Shown here: positions 27,588 to 36,309 of the stretch, piece after piece | Numbering within the stretch: position 1 is the stretch's first letter | How the letters are laid out: every line of letters begins with the position of its first letter | From: Okeania sp. SIO1I7 | Lineage (GTDB): Bacteria > Cyanobacteriota > Cyanobacteriia > Cyanobacteriales > Microcoleaceae | Assembly: GCA_010672585.1 (NCBI GenBank) | Contig: JAAHGF010000003.1 | Span: forward strand, 62,001-126,000 | DNA: 64,000 bases | Reading direction: 5' to 3' | Made by a program: the position numbers and the translations under genes | Notes under the pieces: model-generated | The model's database searches: none | What the model saw: the letters and a program-made list of their open reading frames with translations, nothing else | What the model was told of the DNA's origin: nothing

Positions 27588-28330
27588 ATAACTTAACCCC
27601 TTGTTCCTTCTGTTCTCAATTATTTGAGCAGTAAACTCTAGATATAGTGTAGCACTATAGTTTTTACCCCAACTATGTAGTGTTTTTGCAGAAATTTTCT
27701 TCGGGCGCGGACAACTCAAGAGCTTAAAACTCAGACAATGCCAGATTTTGTCTTCTGTGCTAAATAACTCAACCCCTTGTTCCTTCTGTTCTCAATTATT
27801 TGAGCAGTAAACTCTAGATATAGTGTAGCACTATAGTTTTTACCCCAACTATGTAGTGTTTTTGCAGAAATTTTCTTCGGGCGCGGACAACTCAAGAGCT
27901 TAAAACTCAGACAATGCCAGATTTTGTCTTCTGTGCTAAATAACTCAACCCCTTGTTCCTTCTGTTCTCAATTATTTGAGCAGTAAACTCTAGATATAGT
28001 GTAGCACTATAGTTTTTACCCCCATATATGTAGCGTTTTTCCATAAGTTTTCTTCTATAACAGTGGAAACAAAGGTTCAGACAGGTCAAAAGCTTAAAAC
28101 TCAGACAACCCAAGATTTTTCCTTATCTTCTAGATAACTTAACCCCTTGTTCCTTCTGTTCTCAATTATTTGAGCAGTAAACTCTAGATATAGTGTAGCA
28201 CTATAGTTTTTACCCCATCTATGTAGTTTTTTTCCATAAGTTTTCTTCTATAACAGCGCAAATAAAGGTTAAGACAGGTCAAAAGCTTAAAACTCAAACA
28301 ATGCCAGATTTTTCCTTATCTCCTAGATAA
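27588..28330. repeat. Four tandem copies of a 176-194 bp unit
   Basis: Each unit starts AACTCAACCCCTTGTTCC, contains CTAGATATAGTGTAGCACTA (with TATAGTG/CACTATA hairpin) and ends GAGCTTAAAACTCAGACAA...CTTCTGTGCTAAAT or similar. The first two junctions are exactly 176 bases apart. The third and fourth units differ more (194 and about 185). The right half of each unit matches the inner part of MITE-3. No coding potential. Confidence 0.85.
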
Positions 28331-28386
28331 CTAAACACCTTCTTCCCTCTTCCCTCTTCCCTCTTCCTTCTTCCTTCTTCCTTTTT

Positions 28387-29025
28387 TTATTCCTGAGCTT
28401 TGTCAGAATGTTCCCGACCAGAAACATTTTGCATGGCCTCCAAAGCTGCTCGAGAACCTGCCAAAATATCTCGTTCTTCCCCTCCCAAATAAAGCCTGCC
28501 AAAACTACCCACAGCTTGAATTTGCAAAATATTAATTAGAGCAGCTTTCTCAGCTTCATTGGCAGCTAAAGCAGCATAAGCAGCAGGTTGTACTTCCAAT
28601 ACATAGAGAGTTTGTCCACCCAAAAGCATTTGGCCCCGACGATTACGATTAATCAATTGTGCTTGGTGGGAATCAATATTCCGGATCACCTGACTAGAGA
28701 CAATACGAGGTTTGAGGCGATCGCGTTCCGCCACCCCCAAAGCTTGTAAAATAGCCTTTCCAGCAGCTTTCGTATCTCCCTGACGACTGGAATGAATTTC
28801 TAGCAAACCATAAAGTCGTTCCACAAACTGTACCCCAGGTCGAACAGAATTAGACTTGAGGGCCACATCAGTAATTCGGTTAATTTCAATACCTGGCGAA
28901 ATCTCCACCCACAGAGAGGTATCCCCAGGTAGGGGCAAGAAGCCAAGGGCCACTGTACCGATATAAGCGGCGTGTTGAGGTTGCAAATTATCTATGTATA
29001 CATAGCTGCGCAGTTCTATACCCAA
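28387..29025 (-). CDS. ccmP: CcmP, tandem-BMC carboxysome shell protein
   Basis: A 212-residue protein made of two bacterial-microcompartment domains (BMC-T). The N-terminus [21 protein letters not shown] and the segments [16 protein letters not shown] and [16 protein letters not shown] are characteristic of cyanobacterial CcmP, as is the length. CcmP trimers stack into a double layer with a gated pore thought to pass larger metabolites such as RuBP or 3-phosphoglycerate. It lies alone here, away from any ccmKLMN genes, as is usual for ccmP. Heptamer repeats lie directly downstream. Confidence 0.88.
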   Translation of the reverse strand: MGIELRSYVYIDNLQPQHAAYIGTVALGFLPLPGDTSLWVEISPGIEINRITDVALKSNSVRPGVQFVERLYGLLEIHSSRQGDTKAAGKAILQALGVAERDRLKPRIVSSQVIRNIDSHQAQLINRNRRGQMLLGGQTLYVLEVQPAAYAALAANEAEKAALINILQIQAVGSFGRLYLGGEERDILAGSRAALEAMQNVSGREHSDKAQE

Positions 29026-29119
29026 GACTTAAATCTCCGTGTCATGTGGAAAAATATTAATCGTAGTCATTATATGACAACAAATAGTTCGTAAAAATAT
29101 AGTCAAATATGACATATCC

Positions 29120-30349
29120 TTATTTTGCAGGTGTTACTCTGACTGGGTGAACTACAACACCCTCTATCCCATGGTCAAAGACATTTGGGACTGCTTTTCT
29201 CATAATATTTAGAGAACCGTTCACATCAGCATTGATTAATCTTTTACTGGCGGTACGATACAAACCTCTTTTTACTCTTTTTCCTGAAAAGGTGACTTGA
29301 TTATTCTCACCTTTCTGGTAAACAGGAATCAAATCATTATCTATAAAACTCACTTTTGAGGTGTAAGATTCTTCTGTAAGAATTACATTTATCCCTACCA
29401 TCTCGGCTTTATAAGATAACATTTCAATTAACTTGTTGTAGGGAACAGATACAAAATTTTGATTATTTCTTTTCCCTAGATTTATCTTCTGTTTCCACTC
29501 TTCATTGTGCCCAATTATCAATGTTCCTATTTTCTGATTAATTAGAGTATCAATAATCAAACGAGATGCTTTATGGAGATAATCATTGATTTTAAATTCT
29601 CTTTTACTACAAAGCTTTTTCAGCCTCTTACTTGATTGATTCTCCCGGAGTTCAGATTGTAGGAAGCTTTTAACTTTATTATAGTATTGATTGATAGATT
29701 TTAACGGTCTGTCATTTATCACTCTTGGGTTTGATTCCGGCTTGATTAAAAGTTAATGTAGCTAGATTGTTTAATCCTATATCAATACTGGCACAACGAT
29801 TTTGTTCTAGCTCGTATTGTTTTTCCGTCGCTTCATAAATCACCTCTATTACATAATGGTTAAGTTTAGGGACTAGACGAACTTGTTTAATTTGTGCAGT
29901 AGGTACTAAAGTTTTTAGATAAATCCCTGTTTTACTAGGATTAATAATTCCTTGTTTTAATTGTTTTTTGCTGATAGCTTGTGTCGTATAAACTACAATA
30001 TTTCTTCCCGTTATTTTATTTTTATATCCAGGAAGGCGAGGACGAGCATTAAACTTTGATGGGTTCTTTAGATAAACTTCGCTTGCTGCTAAAAAACTCT
30101 TCGGTGTTTCTATCTAGTATCATCAATATTTGTTGAGATACTTTAGCTGGTATTGCTTGATAATCTGATTGAGTATGGAGTATTTTTTGCAGGTCATAGT
30201 AGTGACGATAATTATGTTCAAAAATGAAAGATTGACGAACTAAATAATTAGCATAGTTATAGAGATTTTTAGACAAGAAACACAGTCGGTCAATTTCAGG
30301 ATAAAACCGATGATTTTTTGTATGGGATATGTCTCTCAACTAATCTCAT
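29120..30349 (-). pseudogene. TnpB (IS1341-type), full length but frameshifted
   Basis: Reading through three frames restores a complete TnpB: MRLVERHI then KNHRFYPEIDRLCFLSKNLY; then FLAASEVYLKNPSKFNARPR; then LNNLATLTFNQAGIKP; then RVINDRPLKSINQYY and NADVNGSLNI. Single-base shifts fall near 30320-30335, in the T-run near 30095, and near 29730 (CCCAAGAG). The catalytic Asp (SIDIGLNNL, INADVNG) and Glu regions are otherwise conserved. This subgroup lacks a CxxC zinc ribbon. No tnpA is present. Confidence 0.85.
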
Positions 30350-30539
30350 AAATCAAGGGGTTAAAGTTATATTAGGATTCGAGGACGCGCGGAATTTTGA
30401 TGATTATTTAGTCTGGAACTAAGCGTGCCAATTTCATTATACTATTAAACAGATGGCCTTTGAGTTATTAAATTTTGTCAAATATTTAGTAACTCTTTTG
30501 CACAAATCAACGAAGATATTTGACATTATTTGACTATAT

Positions 30540-30830
30540 ATGACTATATTTACGTATAACTTTTATTATACACGGAGGGGTCAGAAGTCAAAAGGCAAAA
30601 TACAAAAAGCAAAAGTCAGTAAATCACATGATAGTGGCGTGACACAAGATTTTTCTCCCCATCTCTCTATCCCCCCATATCCCCACACTCCCCAACTCGC
30701 CAACTCCCCACACTTGCCATGTCTCTATCCCCCCATCTCCCCATCTCCCCATCTCCCCCTACATATAGGGTTAGATCCGAAAACTCGCGTAAGTCAAAAA
30801 AAATTTTTTTTTGTCATAAAGTCATAAAAT
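30540..30830. repeat. CCCCATCT-type tandem repeats
   Basis: From about 30655, CCCCATCT units with period 8 dominate (ATCTCCCCATCTCCCC), followed by TACATATAGGG and GCGTAAGTC modules. An apparent plus-strand ORF here is repeat translated. Confidence 0.7.
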
Positions 30831-30861
30831 AGAACCTGGAAGCGTCCTATATACTAGGAAG

Positions 30862-31128
30862 CTATTTTTGCTTAACTTCCGATGATGACAGAGACCCGCC
30901 CCTCTGGGCCAATAGTTGGATTCGTGAAGTATAGTCCCTGTCAGTTCTGAGTCTCGTAATGCTAAGGGGCTTGATATGGCCTTGGGTCGCGTTCCTCAAA
31001 CCACGGCCTCGAGCGTGGGTTCGAGCTAAAAGCTCGTTACCCGTTTCTGCCTTCGAGCCGATGGGAATCCGACTATTGTCCATGAGGTGTTAGTGGGATT
31101 ATCAACCCTTGTAATTACAGGAAATTCA
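30862..31128. other. GC-rich leader upstream of the VOC gene
   Basis: About 50% GC against roughly 35% around it. Contains CTCGAGCGTGGGTTCGAGC and GTTCGAGCTAAAAGCTCGTT hairpins. The minus strand is open for 73 codons but shows no family motif. Could be an imported leader or part of an unrecognised structured RNA. Confidence 0.4.
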
Positions 31129-31689
31129 ATGAAAACCGCGATTAAGTTCTTTCAAACTCTGGCGATCGCTTTAGCGATATCAGTTGCTTTCTTAAGCATT
31201 CCTGGGACAACCTCTCCAGCTGCAGCCTATGATTGTCAATACCTGCCCTTTGGACCTCGTACCTCTGGCGTAGTGACCAGGGTCAACGTGGAAGATTTCG
31301 AGGCTAGCAAGGAATTTTATGGGGACGTTCTGGGGATGACCTGCATTTTAAATTTTGACGGCCCCTATTGGGCAGAGTTCTACAATTCTGTGGACCCTAA
31401 AGCACAAGCAAGCATAGGGCTCAGCAACCAGTTCGGAAGCCCTGAAAAAAGGTACGTTACGTCAGTGATTGTGCCCGATCTCGCTTCTGCTTGTGAAAAT
31501 CCTGGTACCTTCATAACGTCAGCCGAATATGCTGGCCAGGGTGTATGTCTAGCTTTCTTCAATGACCTAAGTGGAAATGAGTTGGCTTATCGTCAGGAGA
31601 ACTGGGGTATTTTGCAAGCAGAGAATCCGGATGAAGAACCCGCAATCGCAGAAAAATGTCTTGAGATAATCGAAGAGTTCTGCCAGTAA
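31129..31689 (+). CDS. Exported VOC (glyoxalase-fold) family protein
   Basis: A 186-residue protein. The start at 31129 gives a clear Sec signal: KTAIKFFQTLAIALAISVAF, ending around PAAA-YDC. The mature part carries VVTRVNVEDFEASKEFYGDVLGM, the first beta-alpha-beta-beta unit of the vicinal-oxygen-chelate fold, with only one obvious module, so it probably dimerises. Metal ligands cannot be assigned with confidence. The gene is markedly more GC-rich than its neighbours, which suggests later acquisition. Four or more cysteines fit an exported protein. Confidence 0.75.
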   Translation: MKTAIKFFQTLAIALAISVAFLSIPGTTSPAAAYDCQYLPFGPRTSGVVTRVNVEDFEASKEFYGDVLGMTCILNFDGPYWAEFYNSVDPKAQASIGLSNQFGSPEKRYVTSVIVPDLASACENPGTFITSAEYAGQGVCLAFFNDLSGNELAYRQENWGILQAENPDEEPAIAEKCLEIIEEFCQ

Positions 31690-31851
31690 ATGGTTGCCAA
31701 GAATAGCTGTAACCGTTTGCTTGTCTGCGGTTAGCTGTGTCTCATATATCTGAAAAACGCTATAAACAACCTCCTTCTTAGCTATGGACTGGTGGCAGGA
31801 TGAACTCCTGACTTACCAACATTAGCAGGTTGCTTAAGTGTAGAGTTACTA

Positions 31852-31882
31852 AAAATCCCGCCCTAGCTTTGGGTGGGATTCT
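31852..31882 (+). terminator. Hairpin terminator candidate after the VOC gene
   Basis: AATCCCGCCC and GGGTGGGATT form a 10-bp stem (one G-T pair) with a TAGCTTT loop. Only a weak T-rich tail (CTGCTTTCTG) follows. Confidence 0.55.
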
Positions 31883-31954
31883 GCTTTCTGGAGGTTAAGA
31901 AAATTGTAGGGTGCTTTAGACAGCTTAAATTTAGACTATGAAAGAGATTTAACA

Positions 31955-32052
31955 ATCCGTTGTAACGCACCGTTTTAGTTGTGTCGATCTACTACTTTTT
32001 TGAGACTAACAATCAGCAGATGATAAACGGTGCCTTAGCAAAGCGTAACGCA
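31955..32052. repeat. Imperfect palindrome with AACGCACCGTTT / AAACGGTGCC arms
   Basis: GTAACGCACCGTTTTAG and TGATAAACGGTGCC...GCGTAACGC can pair over a 60-base spacer. A dispersed palindromic repeat rather than a gene. Confidence 0.5.
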
Positions 32053-32088
32053 TCCATCTCCCCATCTCCCCATCTGGCCATCTCCCAT

Positions 32089-33063
32089 CTACGGTAATTT
32101 ACAACCTTCTAAATTAGCATTTTCCAGATTAGTATTCTCAAGGTTACTATTTTCTAAATTAGCATCCTGAAGATTTGCAGATTCTAGATTAGCATTACTC
32201 AGGTCAGCACCAAAAAAATTAGCTCTACTCAAATTAGCATCCCATAATTCTGCATATTTCAAATTAGCATTTTTCAGGTCAGCTTCTTGAAGATTAGCTC
32301 CACTTAAATTAGTATCTCTCAGGTTAGCTTCCTGTAAATTTACCCTGTTCAAATTAATGTTACTTAGATTAGCATTTTTGAGAATAATCTTCCTCAAATT
32401 TGCATGACAACAATCAACACCTTTCAAATTGGCATAACTTAAATTAGCCTGACTTAAGTTAGCATTTTGTAAATTAACATGACTGAAGTTTATATTTACT
32501 AAATACATTCCATTTAAGTCAACATTACTGAGATTAGCTCCCCACATAAAAGCATGAGTAAAATCAACTCCTTTCAAACAAGCATGACTGAAATTACAAC
32601 AGCTTAAATAAGCTTCTGTTAGATTAGCATTTTGCAAATTAGCATGACTGAAATTTGTATTTCTTAAATTAGAATTTTTGAGGCTAGCTGAACTTAAATT
32701 AATCCGACTCAAATCAACATCTATTAATTCAGCATCACACAGATTAGCTCTAATAAATTTTCTATTACCATTTACATATAATTTTAAAAGTCTAGCTGCT
32801 TCCCATTGATATTCTGATAATGCCTGTATAACTTGAGAATCTTCTATTTCTTGCAAAATAGCATAAGCTCTCCATTGTATTTCTGGTGAATTATCTTGTA
32901 ATGCCTTAATTATTAAGTCTAGGCTAATTTTTTGCGCTTCTATTGCTGCAGATAATGTAGCGATGTTATTGGCTAACAGCAATTGTTTAACATCTTCAGT
33001 GTCTAATGTTAATTTATTTGTTAGACCCGTGTTGAAATAAATTTGATTAGGATTATTACTCAT
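32089..33063 (-). CDS. Pentapeptide-repeat protein
   Basis: A 324-residue protein. Residues 1-105 are helical and HEAT-like (IIKALQDNSPEIQWRAYAIL). From about 106 to the end it consists of roughly 40 consecutive pentapeptides of the A(N/D)LXX type, which fold into a right-handed quadrilateral beta-helix. Such proteins are plentiful in cyanobacteria and mostly of unknown role; some mimic DNA and inhibit gyrase. No signal peptide. Function is not assignable. Confidence 0.9.
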   Translation of the reverse strand: MSNNPNQIYFNTGLTNKLTLDTEDVKQLLLANNIATLSAAIEAQKISLDLIIKALQDNSPEIQWRAYAILQEIEDSQVIQALSEYQWEAARLLKLYVNGNRKFIRANLCDAELIDVDLSRINLSSASLKNSNLRNTNFSHANLQNANLTEAYLSCCNFSHACLKGVDFTHAFMWGANLSNVDLNGMYLVNINFSHVNLQNANLSQANLSYANLKGVDCCHANLRKIILKNANLSNINLNRVNLQEANLRDTNLSGANLQEADLKNANLKYAELWDANLSRANFFGADLSNANLESANLQDANLENSNLENTNLENANLEGCKLP

Positions 33064-33103
33064 AATCGAGTAAGAAGGAAGAGGGAAGAAGGAATAAGGT
33101 AAG

Positions 33104-33240
33104 ATTCAACAATTAATAATTAATAATTAATAATTAATAATTAATTATTACCTCTCCTTGAAAAGAAGAGGATTGACAAAGAGATGAAAATTTTTCTTTA
33201 TTATCCCCTTAAAAGGGGAGGCTTTAAACCAAAATTTTTG
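33104..33240 (+). repeat. Dispersed repeat R1, copy 3 (short form)
   Basis: (TTAATAA)n array, ACCTCTCCTTG...AGAGGATTGAC, then TTATCCCCTTAAAAGGGG followed by AGGCTTTAAACC. Lacks the GC-rich central module of copy 1. Confidence 0.8.
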
Positions 33241-33545
33241 TAAGCATTCAGCCGTCAGCCATCAGCTATCAGCTATTGCTTTTAGTTTAGGGGAAAAATT
33301 TTATGAACCGTCTTGCTACAAAAGTTGCCTCCCTGGTCCTTAAAGTCAGTTGTTAATTTAAACACCGTCCTTTAAGTAGAGAGTCTTGTAGCTGATAGCT
33401 GACTGCTAATAGCTGAATGCTTACAAATTTTTCGGTAAAAGGTAGAAGAGAAAAGGGAAAAGGAAAAAGGAAAAGATAGAGGGGAAGAGGAAAAAATCTA
33501 GTGTTTTCCGAGTTTTAAGCTTTATTTTTATATGTCAAATGTAGT
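33240..33545. repeat. AGCTGAT-type repeats and a decayed MITE-3-like segment
   Basis: GTAAGCATTCAGCCGTCAGC with inverted partner GCTAATAGCTGAATGCTTAC near 33400. Then a purine-rich heptamer run and GAGTTTTAAGCTT, the right-hand part of MITE-3. Confidence 0.65.
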
Positions 33546-33599
33546 CATGTCAAATGCTTTCTTCATATCAGTTTGTAAGATAAAGTCTCATTAATTAGC

Positions 33600-33840
33600 C
33601 AAGGTTCATTAATGGATAATGGATAATGGATAATGGATAATTACCTCTGGTTAAAACCGCTACGGAATTGAATATAAGGAAGATTGTCTTTTCTTGGTCG
33701 ATGGTCGGACAGCGAGGAAACCTCGCCATCCCACCCAACGGGTGCGCTGCGCTAACGACCGCTTTTTTTTCCCTTAAAAGGGTCGGCTTCAAGGCGCGAA
33801 TTATTTAATTATTAATAATTAATTATTGATTGTTGAACTA
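33600..33840 (+). repeat. Dispersed repeat R1, copy 4 (long form)
   Basis: (ATGGATA)n, ATTACCTCTGG, then the central module TTGGTCGATGGTCGGACAGC and CGCCATCCCACCC, ending CTTAAAAGGGTCGGCTTCAAGG and a TTAATAA stretch with TTGAAC. Confidence 0.75.
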
Positions 33841-33906
33841 GCCTACTTTTATTGACTGAAAATCAAGAAAGATTAGCAGTTTCTGTCAAACTTAAAGAAA
33901 GTAAAA

Positions 33907-34128
33907 TTATTTTCTAGATATTAGCGATTGTAACCACTTTGCCGACTTGAAATTATCTGAAATTATCTTCTTTTCTACTTTTTTATTTAAACGATAGTCA
34001 TCTGATTTTTTGACTAGGGAAATGTTCATCTTAGAAACTTTTTTTGCGGTTTTTTTCAAAGTTTTAAATAAATCTTTTTCTTTCACAGGTCTTAAATATT
34101 TGTTAGATAAATCTTTTTCTAAACTCAT
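33907..34128 (-). CDS. Small basic hypothetical protein
   Basis: A 73-residue Lys-rich sequence (about one third Lys or Arg) ending SAKWLQSLISRK. No family recognised and no membrane segment. AT-rich and isolated between repeats, so it may be a genuine small gene or chance. Confidence 0.35.
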   Translation of the reverse strand: MSLEKDLSNKYLRPVKEKDLFKTLKKTAKKVSKMNISLVKKSDDYRLNKKVEKKIISDNFKSAKWLQSLISRK

Positions 34129-34149
34129 TGCTTGACTTGAACTCTACAA

Positions 34150-34280
34150 AATCTATTTTAGCTCTAACTTATAGAAGAAGGAAGAAGGAAGAAGGAACAA
34201 AGGAAGGAGGAAAAGGGAAAAATCAGGCGTTGTCTGAGTTTTAAGCTTTTGATATGTCAAATACAGTCATGGCAATTCTC
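34150..34280 (+). repeat. Decayed MITE-3-like segment
   Basis: TTATAGAAG followed by a GAAGGAA heptamer array, then GGCGTTGTCTGAGTTTTAAG and GATATGTCAAATACAGTC. Same module order as MITE-3, with poor ends. Confidence 0.5.
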
Positions 34281-34385
34281 TTCTGCTTTCTGCCTCCTGC
34301 CTTCTGCCTTTCCTGATAAATTGTGGTAGACAGTTGTCATAAGTTACATTACAATACAAGTAATACAAAATAAATGAACATTTAG

Positions 34386-34436
34386 ATGGCACGACTAAAT
34401 CAAATTATTGCGATTGAAAAACGATATTTTTTTTAA
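34386..34436 (+). pseudogene. N-terminal scrap of a MxKLNQIIAxEKG-type cyanobacterial protein
   Basis: Encodes MARLNQIIAIEKRYFF then stops. The first twelve residues match the opening of a conserved cyanobacterial protein of unknown function (typically ...LNQIIAIEKGVK, about 240 residues). Everything after EK is replaced, so this is a truncated copy. Confidence 0.5.
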
Positions 34437-34525
34437 CAAATATTGTTATAAGTGCTTGAGCCACATTTAGACTAAATGACAATTGGTATATGCAAACTAG
34501 GTAAGAAGAATTGTATTAACGCATT

Positions 34526-34813
34526 TTAAACGTCCGGCAATGTTCCGTTATATGTTTCACCCTTATTCGTACAAAGAATAATCGGTTTATCTAGTAAACT
34601 TAAAAACAGTCTGGCGCTGGTAAAGTGGACAATTCCTACGGGTCTTTTTCTTGGCCTTTTGATATTTTTACCTAGCACATTTGTGGTTTGTGGAATTGTA
34701 GGATAAGCTTCTACAGGGTTTTGGTTTAGCTTGTGAAATACTTTTGTTGTATTTAAAGGTTTACCGATCAGATCATAAATTTTGGCATAAAGTTCTATCC
34801 CGTCTTCTTTATC
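34526..34813 (-). pseudogene. Fragment 3 (C-terminal) of a disrupted mobile-element gene
   Basis: A 95-codon open frame without a start, preceded by a stop. It reads DGIELYAKIYDLIGKPLNTT, RKRPVGIVHFTSARLFLSLL and ends GETYNGTLPDV. Codon use is protein-like. It sits downstream of and in the same orientation as the fragments at 35071-35208 and 35385-35666. All three are probably parts of one gene separated by IS200/IS605 remnants. Confidence 0.6.
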
Positions 34814-34859
34814 TCAACGTTGGCCCTTGACCCGCGCTCTCCCGAAGGGGAGCGGAGGG

Positions 34860-35069
34860 ATGGGAAAACCAATCAATTTTACGGTTTTGCCAATAGTGTG
34901 TTAGACTTAAAAAAGGCTGCTGGGCTAGCAGTGTCAGTCTGTGGAGCGCGCCTTTAGACCGAAAAGAGGCGAGGGCCTTGGAGGCTGGTGCATTGAAGCA
35001 GAAAGGCCTAATCAGCGATGGTTAGGAATCCCGCGCTGTACCGTCAGGTCAGCGTCGGGAGGATGTCAA
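34860..35069 (+). mobile_element. IS200/IS605-type remnant: TnpB tail plus right end
   Basis: Encodes KKAAGLAVSVCGAR, a typical TnpB C-terminal tail. It then runs through GC-rich stem-loops (GGAATCCCGCGC...) to AGCGTCGGGAGGATGTCAA, the right-end boundary. The upstream part of the element is gone. It separates fragments 2 and 3 of the neighbouring gene. Confidence 0.7.
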
Positions 35070-35070
35070 T

Positions 35071-35208
35071 CCGGACAAAAATATAGCCTTCTAGACCATT
35101 GACTTTGTCATTAACCGAAACAGTTTCCTTCCCTCTGTAAATCTTGTAGGGTTCTGGCAGCAAAAATTTACTTTTAATTTTTGCTGCCAAATTAACAACT
35201 TCAATATT
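35071..35208 (-). pseudogene. Fragment 2 (middle) of the disrupted mobile-element gene
   Basis: A 46-codon open stretch: NIEVVNLAAKIKSKFLLPEP, YKIYRGKETVSVNDK, ending GYIFVR. It lies exactly between two IS200/IS605 right-end boundaries, at 35069 and 35210. Confidence 0.6.
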
Positions 35209-35209
35209 T

Positions 35210-35360
35210 TTGACATCCTCCCCGGCCTAAAGGCGCGGGGATTCCTACTGAGCCGTAGCTCCTCGGTGGGTTGACGCTTCACAGGGTACTGCTTCCTTGG
35301 CGGTAGTCTAACGCTTTCCTCAACGTCCGTTTAGAGTTTCCGAGTGCCCCCCGGCAACTA
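35210..35360 (-). mobile_element. IS200/IS605-type right-end remnant (minus strand)
   Basis: On the minus strand it reads ...AGGAATCCCCGCGCCTTTAG, then GCCGGGGAGGATGTCAA, the same terminal hairpin as the other IS ends here. TnpB itself is absent. Confidence 0.7.
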
Positions 35361-35384
35361 AAAACACTGTAGCATATATTCCAT

Positions 35385-35666
35385 TCACTTGCAAATCAAA
35401 TAAAAAGTCGCCCTACAAGGGCGAGGCTTTAAACCCAATTTTTCGGTCAATTTAGATAAATTTGGGTATGTTTTAGTATCGTCCGTCCTCCCAGTCAACC
35501 GAAAACTAATCCTTGATTGAATTTTGTCATAACCTGGTTCCACATCTTCTGCTTTTTCCAGGAAATTAAGTACAACTGTAGGCATTCCTTTGAAGCTAAT
35601 GGAGCTGTAAGCTGGAGAATATTCATTTCCCCCAGCGACAGGTGCTTCTCGCATCATTTCCAGCAA
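35385..35666 (-). pseudogene. Fragment 1 (N-terminal) of the disrupted mobile-element gene
   Basis: Encodes LEMMREAPVAGGNEYSPAYS through TDDTKTYPNLSKLTEK. The last 17 residues come from repeat sequence (CAAGGGCGAGGCTTTAAACC, an R1 end). Start at the upstream Met shortly after the previous gene. Function unknown. Downstream fragments lie at 35071 and 34526. Confidence 0.6.
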
Positions 35667-35696
35667 TTGTTGCCTTAACTCAATATAAGTACCTGC

Positions 35697-36304
35697 TCAA
35701 ACCTTTGAATCATTTTCAACCGTCCTATCCTTCCAGAACCGAATCACCATATAACCTTGTTTTCTAGCTTGCTCTTTAGTAAGCAGGTTTAACTTCTTAG
35801 GTCTATTAGCCGCCTCCTTTCCCCAAGGTTTTAATTTGCTGGTTGCTGGCTTCTTTGTCGAAGGCAAATTCTTTTGAAACTCATACTCAAAATCCTCAAA
35901 CCATTCCTCAAAATTAATAGTAAAACCCAGGCGATCGCCAAATATGTCATGGCCAGCCTTCAAAAGACTTGATTGCTGGATGATATCATGTCCGGTAGCA
36001 TCGTTTGTGTATAGAATTAGGTTGAAATTGCGGGAAACCCTTCTGCCTCCTGCCTCCTGCCTCCTGCCTTACCTCCTCCAAAGTGTAAGTATTCAGCCGG
36101 ACATGATATGATTGACCACTCTGGGCCAGCTAGATAATGCCTTTGTTTTTGGTCTAAATCTCTATTAGGAGTAAATTCATACAGCTGCCAAGTAGTCCGG
36201 TCATTAATATCCTCACTACCACCTAAGCTGCCCGCAATTGTAGTCTTTCTGATACGTTTGAGAGAATTTAATATTTGCTTGTCCCAAGTTTCTTGATTTG
36301 CCAT
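35697..36304 (-). pseudogene. Mobile-element protein interrupted by MITE-2
   Basis: The N-terminal part (MANQETWDKQILNSLKRIRK to HYLAGPEWSI) and C-terminal part (KAGHDIFGDRLGF to FWKDRTVENDSKV) are separated by a 125-bp MITE at 35984-36108 flanked by TGA duplications. Removing the MITE and one TGA (128 bases) joins them in frame as GPEWSIIQQSSLLKAGHD, giving about 160 residues. Domain unknown. Part of the minus-strand operon running from 37681 downwards. Confidence 0.8.
35984..36108 (-). mobile_element. MITE-2, 125-bp copy inside a gene
   Basis: TATCATGTCCGG at one end, CCGGACATGATA at the other, TGA on both sides (35981-35983 and 36109-36111). The interior holds a (CTGCCTC)n heptamer array and GAATACTTACACTTTGGAGG next to the minus-strand start. 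Confidence 0.9.
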
Positions 36305-36309
36305 TTTTT

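Noticed and set aside
27588..28330. CRISPR array
   Set aside because: Units are 176-194 bases with no short repeat/unique spacer alternation, and no cas genes are near.
30862..31083. 73-residue minus-strand ORF or a tmRNA/tRNA in the GC-rich leader
   Set aside because: No family motif in the ORF; no acceptor stem, T-loop or tag peptide could be drawn, so no RNA gene is called.
35091..35282. 63-residue minus-strand ORF
   Set aside because: It runs across an IS200/IS605 right end into a gene fragment in the wrong frame; the TGTCAA boundary explains its first half.
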